NCBI GenBank assembly: GCA_013054445.1
Contig: JAAMPI010000657.1
Coordinates: 1-28,879 of the forward strand
Source of the DNA: Cudoniella acicularis
Lineage: Eukaryota; Ascomycota; Leotiomycetes; Helotiales; Helotiaceae
Direction: 5' to 3'
DNA: 28,879 nucleotides
Numbering within the stretch: the stretch's first letter is position 1; every line of letters begins with the position of its first letter. The notes under the pieces are model-generated. The model was not told where the DNA came from. It saw only the letters and a list, made by a program, of their open reading frames with translations, and searched no databases. Shown in pieces: positions 1 to 11,540 of this stretch. Both the position numbers and the translations under genes were made by a program.

Positions 1-3000
1 TCTCGAAGTGGTTCAGATGGAAATCTTATGTGTCAAATTTTTGTTCTGCATTGTTGTCTTTAATTTTTTNTTTTTTTTTTATGATATATAGAGAATAGAC
101 CACGGTGTCTTTCTTTCTCTGTAATTCACTGATTCAAAACACATTTACGGCAGTAAGCTAGTGATCACTAGTTCAGGTTCGATTCCTTTCCACTCGTACC
201 CCGGCTAGTCAGCGCTCTACTTCAAGAAGAATTGCAAGTAGAATCGCACAAACTATTGACCACAGCTGAATAATCCGTGTTTAACAGGCGCTGGGTGAGG
301 AGGGTGAGGTGGAAATACTTCGTGGGATCTATGCTTTTTTTTGGTGGCGTGATGTCTTGTGGTGGAAAGATGTGGAAGTTTTGAAGTGTTGTGGTTGGGT
401 TGGCGGAAAAAGAGGGGAAAGGGGGCAGGAGGATATTGGGGAAATAGCAGTGGTGTGACAGCAGCATATATTGCGACAACAAAGCATAATTTGACAGCAG
501 CTCTCAAAATTTTTCACCAAACCTGGAAATTTAAAGTGTTTTCTAGGGGGGACAGGGTCGAAAACGCAAGTTACCCACGCCCTTAAGGGAAACGAGAACG
601 ACCTTGCCGGACATCCACATCCACAGATAAACGAATCAATGTAGTGCCTCAATGTCTCAATGTCAGGATCATGTCGGAAAGTTTTGCAGCTACATTGCAA
701 GATAGAATCTCGATTTTGGTAGAGAGGGATGGGAAATTTATACCTACATGACTGACTCTACAGAATCAAGAAGGTAATCGGTGAATATAAGTGAATATTC
801 AACCTCTGATTCACGCTTTCCTAACCAAAATAATTCACTTCCTAACACCTTGTCCTATTTTTTATAAGACTTAAAGCTTCCCATGATCGCTCACTGCAAC
901 AACTAGCAACGAATTGTCGAGGTCCAAAAGAAACTTCCAAATCTGATTGAGATGTTGTTCTTGAAATTAGGCCTTTGGTTCAGGGAGGGGTTCCAAGCAG
1001 ATGAAATACGAGCTACTCAATAGAAGCATCGGACAGCGATCTTCTCGAAACATCACTGGGCCTTGCTTGAGATGGTTTGGTATCCAATGAATTGTTGATC
1101 TGATGCGAATACGCACGTACTCGCAACGTACGTGTACTTGACAGAGAGGTTGTTTTGTGATTTTTTTGTGTAGCGAGAGAGGAGTGCTGTCAAGAACTTT
1201 AGTTGGCTGCCGAGTTCTAGACCAAATGATTTCGTGACAGCAACAAGAAATATAACAAACTGAATTCAGGAATTTGATTATGCTTCAAGACCAGCCACTA
1301 GAAAGTTCAAAGTTGTATTCTTTTCCTTCGAAATCACCTAAAGAAAGCATGGCTTTCGAAGTTGGTAATTTGTGATTTCGTTGACCGATTTGAAGGTGGT
1401 ATATCGGAAGTCGATCGCTTGAAGAAGCAGGTTGTGTGGTCTTGGAATTGCTTTTCCTTGGGCTTCGAGAGGTGTTTAAATCATAACCTCACACTTCAAA
1501 TTACCGAAATAAGCGCTCTTTATAGCGGATCTTGTTGGAATTGGCTATTCCTGGATTCTTCTAACGGATTAACACCGCAAATTGCGTTGTTTCCCATTTT
1601 GTATGTGCAGGTCTTCTTTTATACCTTTTGAAGAAGAGCAGTGAAATGGCTTTTCGGGAATGAATAAGTGAATTTCTCAAATTACGGGCATTTCTTTGGC
1701 TTCTTGAAAGGCGAATCGATATCTCTACCTCTAATTATCTCAAAACAGTGAGTAAAAACTAGAAATACTTTCCTATGATACCTCATTAACTCTTCTACTA
1801 CAATCACTTCAAGACTTCAAATTTCCCCTTTTCTCTTTAACGATCCATGTGCCATGTACCACTTGATACCTATAAGAGATACGTCTGTCTCTGATATTGG
1901 AAACTTTTTTTCTCACAACGAAATCCCACCAGGTGTCGTTATCGAGGTGGCAAGTGACCGGCTGGTAAGTATTATTAGTACGATTTAATTTACTGGCTAC
2001 CTATCGAAGAGTGGTTTTAATGCTGTGATAGTTGGTATTCAAATAAGATTTAGGAGAATTAGAGAGCCTTGGAAATGAAAAGAAGTTGGTTTGAGATTGT
2101 TATCAATTTTTAGGTCACTATCGCATGAAATTTTTATTCGTTCGTTCATCATTGGATGTATTTCATCTTTCCATTACCAATTCAGAATTCTCGATTGAGA
2201 TTTTACCTCCTATATTTCCAGATTTAACAAGAAATATTCGCTTCCAAATTACTCAGAGAGTCGGCGTATTTACTCCTCACTCCCCAAATGACTTGAAATC
2301 GTAGTATCGCGTTTCTTTTCTCTTTCAGAAAAGAATTGAATCATTGTTCCTCTTCTAGTTTTAAGTAATGAGTTGTACTTGTACCATTAGGGAAATGACA
2401 CAAACTCGTGAATTAAATACGCTGATATGATTTCAGGATATTCAGGCCCCCTCCCTCAAACTCAGATGAGTCACGTGTATACTGCCCTTTTAACTTCTAT
2501 AAAAGGCCCTCTTCTCTCCGATTTCATATTCCCTCCTCAATCTAAAATTACACACATCCAATAAAAACGCTGGCGACTTGCGCTGGTTTTCATTTTTCAT
2601 ATATTAAGTCAATAGGAATTATATGGTTTAGTAGTATATTTTTTTTTGGTTGCACATTTCTAGTCACGAGAATTGTCTAGTTGTAGTTTACTCTATTAAG
2701 CATAGCGTGAAATCTTTTGACAAAAGTCAACGAATCAATGGCAGAGGTAATATTGACAGCAAAATCTTAACTAATGTAAACCATTTCGCCCTAGCTAGCA
2801 TTCAGTATACTAACCTTTTTGCTTCACCCGGAACTCTAGTAAAGACTCTCTACAAACGTGCCGATGTAACCTTACGCTAGAGCTCCGCCATCTGGTAGAA
2901 ACCCTTCAGGTAAAAGATATGGGCGATTTTCTCCACGAGTCTGTTTTGCAGGTAATTGAAGTTAAGTCGGTGACTGGGAGGGGTGTATATAGATTGGCGA

Positions 3001-3451
3001 GATTAAGTGAGCAGCCTAGCATAATATAATGTACTCTCTTTGTTTGAGGCGAAACAGTAAGTGATCTTTCAATGGTTTATTTAGCTAAAGCAATTCAAAG
3101 AAGAACATTTGTTTTTGGTGATACTTTAATTTCAAAAGAATATCATCGCTTGGAGTTTATTTTCATTTGTGAACGCTACTTCTGCCTTCTTTTAGTTGAT
3201 CATTATTTAATTATTTGAAGTGTTCGAAGTGATTTTGCGAAGCGAGCCTCTTAAAAGTGCGAATGGGAGGTGTGTCGTTGTGTTCCCGTAACAATACCTT
3301 ATCTGATTAAGTAGATGACTTAGAAAACTGAGGTGTCTTTCAAGAGTGGAAAGGAAGAGTTTAAAAGTGGATGAATATACACTAAATTTGTATTGTTGTA
3401 TTTCTTCCAAGCCCATCTTACATACAGTACATGACATGCTTAAAGCTCCAT
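1..3451. other. Long AT-rich intergenic stretch without a supportable gene
   Basis: All open frames here are short (under about 125 codons), lack family resemblance and mostly lack a convincing ATG. One N lies in a T-run at base 70. A perfect 14-bp palindrome (CTAGTGATCACTAG) sits at 158-171, and a 7-bp inverted repeat (CACGTAC/GTACGTG) at 1114-1134. A promoter-like module at 2467-2506 is listed separately. The rest shows scattered poly-T/poly-A runs and no repeat structure that I can see. It could hold distal regulatory DNA, non-coding transcripts or a small orphan gene, but none can be supported from sequence alone. Confidence 0.6.
2467..2520 (+). promoter_or_regulatory. Promoter-like module: AP-1/E-box overlap plus TATA box
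   Basis: TGAGTCA at 2467-2473 overlaps CACGTG at 2472-2477. TATAAAAGG follows at 2498-2506, then a CT-rich stretch resembling a fungal transcription start region. TGAGTCA is the Gcn4/CPC1/AP-1 type site and CACGTG is a bHLH E-box. The order and about 20-nt spacing look like a genuine core promoter firing rightward, yet no convincing coding exon follows before 3.4 kb. Function is inferred. Confidence 0.4.
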
Positions 3452-5675
3452 TCAAGAAAGCTCATACAATCCCTTCTCACCCTTCTCACTCAGCTCCTGA
3501 ACTTTAATCACCTCACCCTCTTTAACCTTACTCTCCCAATCCCTCCTACTAACCTTACACCTCGCCGTATACCTACACTGCTTCTTCTCCCCAAACAAGC
3601 TGTCCTCCGGACAACTAATCCCCCACAACTCCAACAACAGCACCCAAACAATCAACCCCGTCACCACACTCACTAACTGCAAACTATTTAAGCCCTCCGC
3701 AACCGGCAAACAAAACAGAATCACGCAAACACCTAAGCGATTAGCTAAGCGTAAGGGTTTGCGGATTCGGATTCCTCGAGGTGTATCTTTGTGGATATGT
3801 GAGAGGGAAATGACGCCCATGAAGAAGAGGGAAGTGCCTAGGCCTGCGCAGTAGAACCATCGGAGTCCCATGGGGATTTCGTCGTCGGATTTGAGTTGGT
3901 AAGTCGCGGTTAAGTCAGATAGGTCGGCATCGGCGCAGTCGTTGGCTACGACGAGTTTGGAGAGGGCAGCGGCGCCGAGGACGAAGGCCATGATGAAGGG
4001 GAGGTGGGCTGTGGCCCAGATAATAGCTATGAAATTGTTAGCATTTTAGTGTATTTCGAGAAGCATGAATGAGATTAGATACCAGAGTTGACGTTTCGTC
4101 TGATGGCATGGGTGTATAGATCGGCTCCGTCCAGCTCGAAATAAATCCAATTGAAGCAGAATGCCTGAATGAGACCTAGGACAGCCTTCCCAAAAAATGA
4201 ATTCAGTCCAAAGTGCACGGAACTCTGATAAATAATTGCAACGACCGAATAACCAAACACCAAGGTCACAAAAGCGTTCGTTCGCTCAGTCTTGTGCTCG
4301 ATATTGGTGGCGGGGTAGAATTCAAAGACTCTCTCAACCCATTCTTCAAGTCTTGCAGATACGAATTTGGACATTCGAAGAAGGAAGATCACAGCCATGG
4401 CACCGCAAAGATCGATGAGGATGGCGACCCAGATTAGAGCTAGCCGGTTGGGCATTTCGACGTAGATGCTCCCGATCCAGAGGGCGCTGGGGAGGAGAGT
4501 GAGAATTACATGGGCCATCATCATTCCTCGCACCATTGGTATGAGGAAAATTAACATGAAGTAATAAGCTCCCATGAACATACGGGCTGCAAGATAGAAT
4601 GCCACTAGTTGCATGTAGGTGTCCTCAAATGCGTTGAGCATATTCGTTGTGAGACTGAATTGGTGTCAATTTAAATGCTCATAGTGATATGGCAAGGAGG
4701 GAGTGAAGTAATACACTGAAAGAATATAACTCAAAATAAGGAGAGTCAACGTACCCAAGTAAACAAGACATTATAAATAAAACAGAAATTCGCTGAACGA
4801 TATCGTCCGTCTCGAACCAAGATATAATAAGGGCCATATCACTCCAGATCTTCCAGCTCATGATAAAAGTGATGGCAAAGCGCAGAAGTTCGTAGCCAGT
4901 AGGGTCTTCTGAAGCATGGTCACCGTTGATCGCGAGGATACCAACGTAGAGTAGGTCCACGAAGAGTTCAAAAGATGCTACTTCGGTCGTTTCTGAAGCT
5001 CTCCACAAGAGGCCTTTGTGGAAATATTGTCTCACGGTAGGCTAAAAATCTGATTAGCTATATGCATCACGATGATTTCTCATGCGGAGTAGATGGCTTT
5101 GATGCCAATTTTTCAAATATAAAGTGGAAAAAAGAATCGAGCACACATGCCTTTTTCCAAATCTTCATAACTTTCCCATTCCTTCTCTCTTTCTCCCAAT
5201 CCTTCTTCTCGTAATCCGAGTCATGAAATCCACTGATACTACTGGCCGAACTCCCAGACGTACTACCCTCATCATAAGTCCTCAGATGAGCACTATACCC
5301 ATACTTCGAGAAGTTCGCATTGAGAGCCACGGCATTATCAGTGAGCATATGCAGCTCGTTCCCCAAAGCATCCAATTCCGACCTTACGTTCTCAAACTCA
5401 TCAAAATCATCCCCATGCTTCTGTCTCAAAGCTTCCCGTCTCGACTCATGATGGCTATGAGCTTTTTTCAGGGCTTCGAGATGCTCCGGTGAACCACTGA
5501 TAACCAGGTCAAATGGTTCATCTTTTCGCACTGCAGATAGTCGCTGGCGCAGAGATTCGGCTTCTTCAGGTGAAAGCGCAATGTGCACCTCCCTCCCATC
5601 AGGAAGCAAAAAATTTCGTAATCGCCGACCGCGGTGATGGCGATGATCGCCGTCCATTGAGGGTTTGGCTGACAT
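3452..5675 (-). CDS. LtrA-like (low temperature requirement A family) multipass membrane protein
   Basis: Exons read on the minus strand: 5675-5151, 5041-4755, 4654-4083 and 4026-3452, total 1959 nt, 652 aa. The N-terminal about 175 residues are soluble and charged (a His/Arg-rich start, then acidic and Ser-rich segments). The rest is strongly hydrophobic with multiple membrane segments. The first membrane part carries the family signature (EVASFELFVDLLYVGILAIN), where LtrA proteins have a conserved ELF-D motif. Later family-like parts include HLPFIMAFVLGAAALSKLVV. Bacterial LtrA was named from a Listeria cold-growth mutant; fungal homologues have no settled function. The start ATG at 5675 was chosen over an in-frame ATG 123 nt upstream because family-like sequence begins there. 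Introns are 109, 100 and 56 nt; the first is best read with a GC donor at 5150. The short C-terminal tail is charged and cytosolic-looking. It lies downstream of DNM1 on the same strand, with about 1 kb between them. Confidence 0.9.
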
Positions 5676-6703
5676 CGCGTAACCTCTCAAGATAAGATCA
5701 GAGAAAGGGGTACAATCAGGTGACGACGTGATTGTTCCCGACAAAGAAAGAGGCTCGTGAGAGAACCTTGCTTGGATTTTCGAGCTGCAGTTGCGCAAAA
5801 GCAGAAAGGTGCAGATACCCTCATATCATGTACAAAAAAATAAACAGCGATATCGCGATAGCTTGGCATCCATGCGAGTTGCTTACATGGCAATCTCTTG
5901 GGAGGCGGAGCCTGCGTGGTGGCGTAAATTTGTGCAGACTTTGGATTGGGGACAAGTAAAGATAGGTGGATGGCAGATTTTGAAGCATTTGAGCAACTGA
6001 ACGTAAAGAAGCTTTGTACTAACCGAGATAGGGGATTTAATCAACCAATAACATATAATTCCGCTATTCCTGTCAAGACTGGGAGAGGAGAGGAGAGTTT
6101 GACTAACATGTCGATCCATCGGTGCCAAGTGAGAGGGGTATATCGCAATTCTCTAGCCTTATGAGCCCTTTTAAAGCGGCGCGGCGCCGAGAAAATTACG
6201 ATTCCTGACTTCAGAAGATACAATAAACATAATTTCTATGCTCTTGAGTATATTGAGAAGGATGACATAATATTCTTGCAAATATAAGCTAGCCCCTATA
6301 TAGCACGTTGTCTCACCCCCTTATTATCTGTCGAGCGTTTATGAAAGTTATGAAAGGGAGGCTAAAGCACGGATCATATAGTGGGTTTTGGCTAATAAGT
6401 ACTCACTCCTTTAACACCTTCAATCCAACTATCCCTATTGCCCCTACAAAAGCACGAATTCCACCATTACTAGATCAAAGATACACTACTTTTAAGATGT
6501 ATCAGCGGAGTTTGCTTTTCTTCTGTATAGACATTGCCTAAAACTCAAAAGTACCAAAACCCCATGCAGTAGAGTTGGGAAGGTGCAATCCCCCAAAGAG
6601 TAGCACCAATACAGTATTCTACAGAGTGTCATCCTTCGTCCTCATCCCAAAAATGCGCCCCCCATGCAGCTAATCTAACACGCCTCCTATCCATCCCAAG
6701 TCC
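5676..6703. other. Intergenic region between LTRA-like gene and DNM1
   Basis: About 1 kb separates the DNM1 stop from the LtrA-like start; both genes read leftward, so this holds the DNM1 3' UTR and the LtrA-like promoter and leader. Only short overlapping open frames on both strands are present and none resembles a protein family. I see no repeat or RNA gene. Confidence 0.6.
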
Positions 6704-9271
6704 CTATATGCCAACCTCGCCCACGATCTTAGCTGCTTCTCTATATGTCCTGAGCAGCTTCTCGCATTTCTCACGTTCTTTCTTCACTGCGTCATCTTCA
6801 TACAAAAGCTCCTCGAAAAGGTCTTCTTTGTAGAGTTCGCTGACTAGGCGGTTTTGTACGACATCCTTGGAATGATTGACCAGGAGATGCATGACCGCTT
6901 TTGGCACTTGATCCGCAATGGATTCACGAACGATGTTGAAATAAGAGGAAATGAGGGCCCGAATGAGTTCCGTCTCCATTGCCTCTCGGTCTGTGAGCGC
7001 TGGCTCACTGTTGTTGCCCTGAAACAAATTAGCAAATATTGATGTACAGTTTCAAACAACTCACGAAGGGTGAATTATAATCATAATCTCTTTGAGCTCT
7101 CCCAAGCTCATAATCATCTTCTCTTGCTTGTTGAATTGGCGTCCTGTGTGTCCGTTCTTCTTGTCTTCTGATGCTTTGGCTGAAACTAGGCTCCGTACTT
7201 TGGCTGACATGTCTGCCAAGATTGGGATTTTGCGACGGTGCTTGTGCTATTCCAGGTCCTCCTGGCAACCCATCCTTGCCAAAGAAATAGTTTAGGAATG
7301 AATCCTTAGCACCACCAACTCCTTGGCCACCGAACCTTGGAGGAGACCCTGATCTCATACCATTCATGGTTGCAGCTATTCCACTTACTCCATTTTCGCG
7401 AACGGCTGGAGACATGCTTCGGGCACCTTTGTGAAGCTGTTTTCGCTGAGGCAAATTTTCGATCTTTTCGACGCCGTTCTCTTCCTCTTCCTCGGGAGTA
7501 TCCACGCCATTGGTGCCTAATTCTTTCTGTCTCCTCCGCTCTCGCCTCTCCCTCTCTTCTTGAAGAAGTCTCTTCCTTTCCTTTTCCTGCTTATTCGTGA
7601 CGACGTTGCTCATAGCTGCAGCAGCGCCAAGGAAATTGGGGTGGTTTGTGTTGATGTATGCCCGTTGAATTGAGATGAGAGATTCAACATATGAAGAAGC
7701 GGGGCCTAGGCGTTCACGAAGGAGATCAGAAACAACCTCAATCAGTTTAGCTTGTAGTCGAGGGAATCGTGTCAATTCTGTCGAGCCGCATGTGTGACAA
7801 ATCTTGATGAGCTCTTCGTAAACAAGCTCAACGCATCTTTGACTAGGGATTTCCAGAAGCTTAATTTGTGGCTTGACCAAGAGATCAAATGCGAGTTCCG
7901 GGACAAACAAACTGGGCCGGGGACCGGTGGAATTTCTAATCGCAGTCCGGATATCTAGAGCAGAAAGATTTGTTGTCGGGTCTATAGTTTCTAGAGAGTT
8001 GCCGAAAACGGAGTTAAAAATATAGTAAATCCTGGCGCCGCCACAGAGTTCCTTGGTCGATATTTCTGTAGATGTACCGTCTATTGAAGATATGAAGGAA
8101 GAAGCGAATCGGGTCATTAATTGCAGCACCAGGGATCCCCTGTGTTCCTTGCCACTGAAGTGCATGTCTCCGTAGCTTGCGAGTTCTTGTTGGGTTTGAC
8201 CCATCAAAGTGTTCAGACGAGCTTTGATATCTGGTAATCTTTCTCTGATATGCGCCATCAGAGTGGTGTTTAAACTCTTAGCCAGAAATTGGGTACCGCA
8301 TCGATTGGCCATGTTCCGATAAGCTGGATGGTGCTTGAAAAAGTCCGCTTCTGATTTCAGAGCCTCGGCAAGAGATTTATTGCCTTGAATATCTTGTTGC
8401 GATCGATTCACAACACCAATAAAGCCAAGCTTCAAGGGGTAGACTCGACCAGAAAGGATATCCAACGCGTTTGTACCATGATCCATCAAATCTATCTTCG
8501 TCAAGACACCGATTGTCCTCCTGCCTAACGGATCCACATGCCGCGCGAGTTTTAAGGCTTCCGAGTTCACGATATCCACATTCGCGGGAGAGACTGCTAA
8601 GATTATGCTGTTTGGCTTGGCGATGTATTCAGAAATAAGGTTTCGAGTCTGCTTTTCGATATCTGTTGGTTGATCACCAATCGGGACCTGTTGATTTCAT
8701 TATCAGCCATTGATCTTACAGCTTCGAAGAGAGTATGTTGTTAGTTACTTTTGTTAATCCAGGCAAATCTACTAATGTCAAGCTCAGAACGTGTGGCGAG
8801 TAAATTTTGAGGTTTATTGGTTGGCGGTTGATTCCCTTGTTATTACCAGCTATTCGTGCCGTTTCATTTTCGATTTCCCGCTTGACATCTTGAAATTCGG
8901 TGAACCTCCGATTGGGTATATGGTGGAACTCGGCCCATTCTGGTTGTGTTGCTACAGCCGCAGCTGTATGTGCTTCGGGGGTGTCTTCGTCGGTAGGGAC
9001 GTTGATGAGCTGGAGGATAAGTGGTCTGCGAGTGACGATACCGCTCCCACGGGGCAAAAAGTCTCTCCCGACAATGTTCTCGAGGACAGAGGATTTGCCA
9101 GAAGATTGAGATCCCACAACGACCTTGTTGATGGTTAGCAGCAGAACTTTGTTAACACTAGCTCGAGCATACAATTTGAGGAAGGTCCAAGGAGTCGTTG
9201 CCAATGGTATTGAACACCAAATCTTGCAGCTTGTTGACTATTCCAAGCAAGTCCTCACCAAGGGATGCCAT
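6704..9271 (-). CDS. DNM1: Dynamin-related GTPase, mitochondrial/peroxisomal fission (Dnm1/Drp1)
   Basis: Exons on the minus strand: 9271-9173, 9123-8749, 8687-7065 and 7018-6704, total 2412 nt, 803 aa; introns 49, 61 and 46 nt. The GTPase domain shows G1 GSQSSGKSS (residues 37-45), the G2 threonine at T64 in GIVTRRP, G3 DLPG (152-155), G4 TKID (221-224) and NRSQ (252-255). The middle/stalk domain follows, then a low-complexity charged insert (about residues 530-650) and a C-terminal GTPase effector domain (about 700-803). There is no PH or proline-rich domain, as in fission dynamins. The N-terminus ([20 protein letters not shown]), NHPNFLGA and [10 protein letters not shown] favour Dnm1 over the vacuolar paralogue Vps1. 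Known family role: the cytosolic protein is recruited by Fis1/adaptors and assembles into rings that sever mitochondria and peroxisomes. All GTPase motifs are intact. The first exon is short (33 codons) and its 49-nt intron separates the leader from the P-loop. Confidence 0.97.
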
Positions 9272-10358
9272 TTTGCTGATGTGGAAGAGGGCGAGCAGCC
9301 GTGAGAGAGAATGTTCAAGCGAATTTGTATCGTCGCGTCGAGTGAGGGCCCTTGGAAAGATTCCTCAACAACAAAAGGGCGACACGGGCGCGTCAAGATA
9401 TCAAGGAAATCTGTCAGGGGAAGCCAGGGACAAGAGTGTCCAGCAGAACTGGTCGTTGGGCCTTGGTGGGTAAGGCGGGCGTGCTGCTTGTCAATTTCAA
9501 GATTATTGAAGGTTATGCGTCGCAGTCGGTTCAAGCATGCGCACCGCCTCATCATCCATGTCATTTCAGCCACAGCGCGATATTTCGGGTCATCAATAAC
9601 CACGGCACACGCCTTCCAGAACCTTTCCTCGCTCCCGAACAACAGTGAAGGGATTTTTTCTTCCGAAGCTTTGAATATTCACCGTATTGAACAATAAGTT
9701 CTTACAAGACACAAAATCCGCAAAGGGACACATTAGTACCACGTGGAGCTTCCTCGATCTCTGACTCCTAGGCGGGCAAAAATTCATGTGACAGCAGAGC
9801 GCGCATGGCAGTCCCATGTGCTGGATCTATCAAGGTGGGTCACCCGAGCCACTTTCATATTATCTGAGGAACTCCTCTTGTAATTTGCTTGCTATACTTT
9901 GCCGTTTTGTACTTGGGGTCATTGGTACTGAAGCATGATTAAACCTCTGTATGGTACAAGTATCTAGGTACTTAAGGCAGCTTTTCTTTGTCGTTGAATG
10001 TGTATCACAAGGTCTTAGCCAGACAAGGCATAATAATCTACTTGAGTATGGTATCTATTCTGCATATTCTGTTCTTTATTTTATTTTCAAGTTAATAATT
10101 GACATCTGCCAATTTGGGTGTGGTGTTCGCCTCAAGGCTCACATGTTAGGTGTGGCCCAAAACTCGAGGCACCGAAAATGACGTCGAATCATATTGATAT
10201 TGATATGCGATATGCGGGGAAACAATAATTACCAATCTTCCTTTTTCAACCCGTTCGTCTCTCAGCGTTCCCTCGGGGATCAATCTTGTCACAGAGGAAG
10301 AATCTCTAATTGATATTGTCATTAAATGCAGACCTTGAAGTGATACTTCTTATTCAGC
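9272..10358. other. Divergent intergenic region between DNM1 and the PEBP gene
   Basis: This is the shared upstream region of two genes transcribed apart. Nearest DNM1 (about 9272-9640) the DNA is open in several frames on both strands but matches no family. One minus-strand frame contains an ATG at 9564 and runs past the DNM1 start to 9238, so it would act as an overlapping upstream ORF if transcription starts far enough out. The right part near the PEBP gene has short AT-rich runs and the repeated TGATAT/GATATG near 10195-10216. No RNA gene or repeat family is apparent. Confidence 0.55.
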
Positions 10359-11138
10359 ATGCATTTGAAGCACGTCTCCACCTATTTATTGGCCCTTGTT
10401 TCTATCATCGGGCCCAACTGTGTTTCTGCTACCGATCAAACAGTCCTCGGGCAAGCTGAAGGTGGCTTTGATTCCATCAGGCGTGCGTAAGTAGTCACTT
10501 TATATGTACCATGGATTAGACTTACCTATTCTCGAGACTCGTGAAAGCGGATATCATCGACGAGGTCCTCGATGATTTCAAACCCCAATGCTTTGTGGTC
10601 CCTTTCTATGGCAAAAAAAGACCCGTTGCTTTGGGAAATATCTTCAAACAGTCTAAGACCAAGGAGAGACCTTCGATGAAGATATATTGTCCAAAGATAA
10701 AGAGCACCCCTGGCTTGATAATTTCACTTACCGATCCTGACGCACCGTCAAGGGATAATCCTAAGTGGTCGGAGGTCTGTCACTGGATCGGAATTATTCC
10801 GACCACGGGAAACCAGCAACAGGAATTAGAGCTCACTGTAACGAACAATGATTGGGAGCATGAGTTGATGGAGTGTAAGAACAACCATTGAAACTAACCT
10901 CCAAAAACCCTCTAATAGAGAATCTTCAGATAAGCCACCTGGACCACCACCAAAAACGGGATATCACCGATATGTATTCGTCCTTCTCCAAGGCGACATC
11001 GCCAATTTGACAGCACCCAGTAAACGTTATCATTGGGGAACAGGCAAAGATAGACATGGTGTTCGAAACTGGGCAAAAGAGCAAGGATTGGAAGTGATTG
11101 GAGCTAACTACTTCATCGAGAAGAATAAGAAGCAGTAA
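10359..11138 (+). CDS. PEBP-family protein (phosphatidylethanolamine-binding), predicted secreted
   Basis: Exons 10359-10486, 10537-10874 and 10930-11138 sum to 675 nt, 224 aa; introns are 50 and 55 nt. Residues 1-24 look like a signal peptide (basic start, hydrophobic core, cleavage likely after CVSA). The PEBP fold is marked by the ligand-site motif DPDAPSR, then CHWIG, and the downstream TGYHRYVF motif. Known members include the yeast carboxypeptidase Y inhibitor Tfs1 and mammalian RKIP; they bind anionic phospholipid headgroups or proteases. The second acceptor was chosen at 10929 because using the nearer AGs at 10918 or 10920 creates an immediate in-frame stop, while this one gives the family-like join EYKPPGPPPKTG. 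The signal peptide suggests the secretory pathway or vacuole rather than cytosol. It is convergent with the unknown gene on its right. Confidence 0.93.
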
Positions 11139-11540
11139 AATATATGCAAAGCTAGTTTGAAGGAGCAGAATCGGGAATATCTTCCTTTACCAGATCTCGG
11201 AATTTTTTTTTTGCCTGTTTTGATGCAGTGAAATGGGCTAAGATGCCGGGTCTTATGGAATGGAACTAAATTGAATTTGGCACTAGAGGAGAGCAAGTTT
11301 CGTCTTTGGAATGGATTGGGTAGCGCAAAAAGGCAGGCTTCGGGAAAGGAATTCCATCTAAGTAATTCAAGGGCATTCAAGATCTTGATGAATGTGGCTT
11401 CTTTTCAGGTTCAAGTTGTACGCGGAGTCTGCTTTCCAATATCGTGATCCTCAAAGTAGAAAAATAAAAAAATAAACTCTTAGAAGTTTGGATGTTGGAT
11501 GAAGTGTTGAGAATGCCTAATGCTTCTATATCCCAAATAT
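11139..11540. other. Convergent 3' intergenic region
   Basis: About 400 nt lie between the tail ends of the PEBP gene (+) and the unknown acidic protein (-). The stretch contains T-run and A-run segments (for example around 11202-11212 and 11460-11475) suitable for 3' end formation on both strands. No gene is supported here. Confidence 0.6.

Noticed and set aside
158..171. Perfect 14-bp palindrome CTAGTGATCACTAG
   Set aside because: Isolated, with no second copy or adjacent gene; not enough to call an operator or element.
168..240. tRNA-like fragments: GGTTCGATTCC on the plus strand and a GTAGAGCGCTGAC-like D-arm on the minus strand
   Set aside because: The T-loop-like and D-arm-like pieces are on opposite strands in their best orientation; read together on the minus strand the anticodon and T stems do not pair and no box A fits. 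At most a decayed tRNA-derived fragment.
222..700. Overlapping open frames on both strands
   Set aside because: They overlap each other, mostly start at non-ATG codons and look like translated purine/pyrimidine-biased DNA with no family resemblance.
1847..1988. Small ATG frame at 1854 followed by a good-looking GTAAGT donor at 1965
   Set aside because: No downstream acceptor I tried gives an extended in-frame exon; 37 codons without homology are not a gene call.
8716..9204. Vps1 (vacuolar sorting dynamin) as an alternative for the dynamin gene
   Set aside because: The N-terminal [16 protein letters not shown] and the NHPNFLGA and NYFFGKDG segments fit Dnm1 rather than Vps1.
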